Positions 21,248 to 22,341 of a stretch of 22,341 nt of DNA are shown here, one piece after another. Both the position numbers and the translations under genes were made by a program. The stretch is taken from positions 1-22,341 of the forward strand of contig CAYSXY010000033.1 of NCBI GenBank assembly GCA_964435165.1, written 5' to 3'. The notes beneath the pieces are model-generated. The model had not been told where the DNA came from, ran no database searches, and worked only from the letters and a program-made list of their open reading frames with translations. Position 1 is the first letter of the stretch, and every line of letters begins with the position of its first letter. This stretch comes from CAYSXY01 sp964435165 (GTDB taxonomy: Bacteria; Pseudomonadota; Alphaproteobacteria; Rickettsiales; RI-342).

Positions 21248-22341
21248 CTAACTGATGCCCGTTTTATTTCCGTCTTCTGTCGTGATCGCTGCGGCTGCAT
21301 CCGTGGTCACAGCTACCGGGGGAATATTTTCATCAGCTTGAGCATCATCCGTTGCCCCCGACGCATCACCATAGAGTGCGTCGCAATCCGCCTGAATATG
21401 ATCACCGGCAGAATGTCTCGCTGCTTGCAGCGCGCGGATATTCTCTAAAATTGCCGTTATATAGCTCTCAATCAGTGCTTCCGGGCTTTTCACTATGCCG
21501 ATGTCAATCGCATCTTCCTTTGCCAACCATGTTGCATATGGGCGGATGGTGGTCCGTATTTGACGTTCAATCTCCTCTTCATCCACGCCTGCCTCACGCG
21601 CGCTCTCTGCCATGCGACAGACCGGCTCTTCCAACGACAGAGCGGTAACAAAAGATGCATCTCCTGGATCCAACCCTATCGCATCATCCGAACGGGACTG
21701 GAAAATATTACCGACCAGCCATGACAGCCCCATGCCAAAGATTTTCCAGTTACGCTCCTTAATACCGTTGAACATAAAGACGACATTAGAAAAACTTTGC
21801 ATCACAGAAGCGATGAACTGGCGTCGCCCCTGAATTATATTGGCGAACCAATCGGCACAGTTTGTCAGAAATTGTGCCGCCGGAGTACCATCGATTTTTT
21901 TTGAGACCGTTTCATATAGTGGGTTATTCTCTTTGAGCTTGTCATGCAGGGCACGGTAATCGATCATTGTTGTGCCGTCGGACTGGGGTCCGAATATTTT
22001 CACCAGCGATGCCGCTATCGTTAGAGAAGAACCGAGTATCGCCGACGGATCCCCTTTTTTTAAATTAGCCCCTAAATACAATATACTCGCCACACTATCG
22101 CCCAGTGTATTTAACTCCCATACATAATTTCGGGCGAATCGATCAAAATTGCTGGCCAGTTCAAAAACCTCATCTTCTGAAATCGCCTGCACGCCTTGTC
22201 CTTCGGCAACCGCCCCTTGCGCTTCCAACTCCTGTTGCATGGCTTTGGTTAATTTTCGCAACGTTCCTTTGTCAAAGCTTTTGCCGCTATAGTGCATAAG
22301 GAACAACGCGCTCATGATGAAATTGGTGGATGCTCCCAACT
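21248..22341 (-). CDS. Unrecognised protein, 5' end beyond the window (partial)
   Basis: The open frame runs off the right edge, so only the C-terminal part of about 364 aa is seen. I recognise no family. It is mostly helical, with hydrophobic stretches at SVASILYLGANLKK, ILGSSLTIAASLVKIFG and IFGMGLSWLVGNIFQ that could be membrane-associated. Cys is rare. The last 60 residues are acidic and low in complexity (GDASGATDDAQADENIPP, then an Ala/Thr-rich tail), as seen in disordered or surface tails. A TTG near the edge could be read as a start, but nothing supports it. It converges on the RND permease gene across the inverted-repeat element. Confidence 0.65.
   Translation of the reverse strand, partial: LGASTNFIMSALFLMHYSGKSFDKGTLRKLTKAMQQELEAQGAVAEGQGVQAISEDEVFELASNFDRFARNYVWELNTLGDSVASILYLGANLKKGDPSAILGSSLTIAASLVKIFGPQSDGTTMIDYRALHDKLKENNPLYETVSKKIDGTPAAQFLTNCADWFANIIQGRRQFIASVMQSFSNVVFMFNGIKERNWKIFGMGLSWLVGNIFQSRSDDAIGLDPGDASFVTALSLEEPVCRMAESAREAGVDEEEIERQIRTTIRPYATWLAKEDAIDIGIVKSPEALIESYITAILENIRALQAARHSAGDHIQADCDALYGDASGATDDAQADENIPPVAVTTDAAAAITTEDGNKTGIS

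Overview
The window looks like chromosomal DNA from a Gram-negative proteobacterium of moderate GC. The Gram-negative call rests on a TonB-dependent receptor, an RND pump, lipoproteins and a YfiR-type periplasmic protein. An alphaproteobacterial affinity is my guess from gene content and cannot be proven here. A 100-N scaffold gap and an exact tandem repeat suggest a draft, possibly metagenome-derived, assembly. I saw no rRNA, tRNA or CRISPR array.

Region 1 (1-10.1 kb) is mainly a phenylalanine/tyrosine catabolic locus. phhA (Phe to Tyr) is on the + strand and diverges from hppD (4-hydroxyphenylpyruvate to homogentisate). hppD heads a minus-strand run hppD-bolA-MAPEG-hmgA, where hmgA opens the homogentisate ring. 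A second minus-strand run, fahA-maiA-BON lipoprotein-nnrD, supplies maleylacetoacetate isomerase and fumarylacetoacetase. The pathway is complete from Phe to fumarate plus acetoacetate except for tyrosine aminotransferase and the pterin recycling enzyme, which are not in the window. Between the two halves lie an eight-cysteine lipoprotein and a small GIY-YIG nuclease unit with 13-bp terminal inverted repeats. The nuclease gene and the 3' end of hmgA are duplicated as an exact 566-bp tandem repeat. A 126-bp imperfect palindrome separates fahA from maiA.

Region 2 (10.1-12.5 kb) holds an AT-richer orphan gene with a phosphoribosyltransferase-like motif, and metY (O-acetylhomoserine sulfhydrylase). 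metY diverges from the next module across a short AT-rich spacer with a 16-bp perfect palindrome.

Region 3 (12.6-16.8 kb) is a three-gene + strand module: TonB-dependent receptor, YfiR-family periplasmic protein, and a sensor histidine kinase with a periplasmic sensor region between two membrane helices. It resembles a YfiR-type switch rewired from a diguanylate cyclase to a histidine kinase.

Region 4 (16.9-22.3 kb) holds an RND efflux adaptor and permease pair with overlapping genes, then an 86-bp inverted-repeat element sitting exactly between two convergent stop codons. The last gene is a large unrecognised minus-strand gene cut by the window edge.

The strongest candidates for something undescribed are the GIY-YIG/terminal-inverted-repeat unit with its tandem copy, the fahA-maiA palindrome, and the receptor-YfiR-kinase module.
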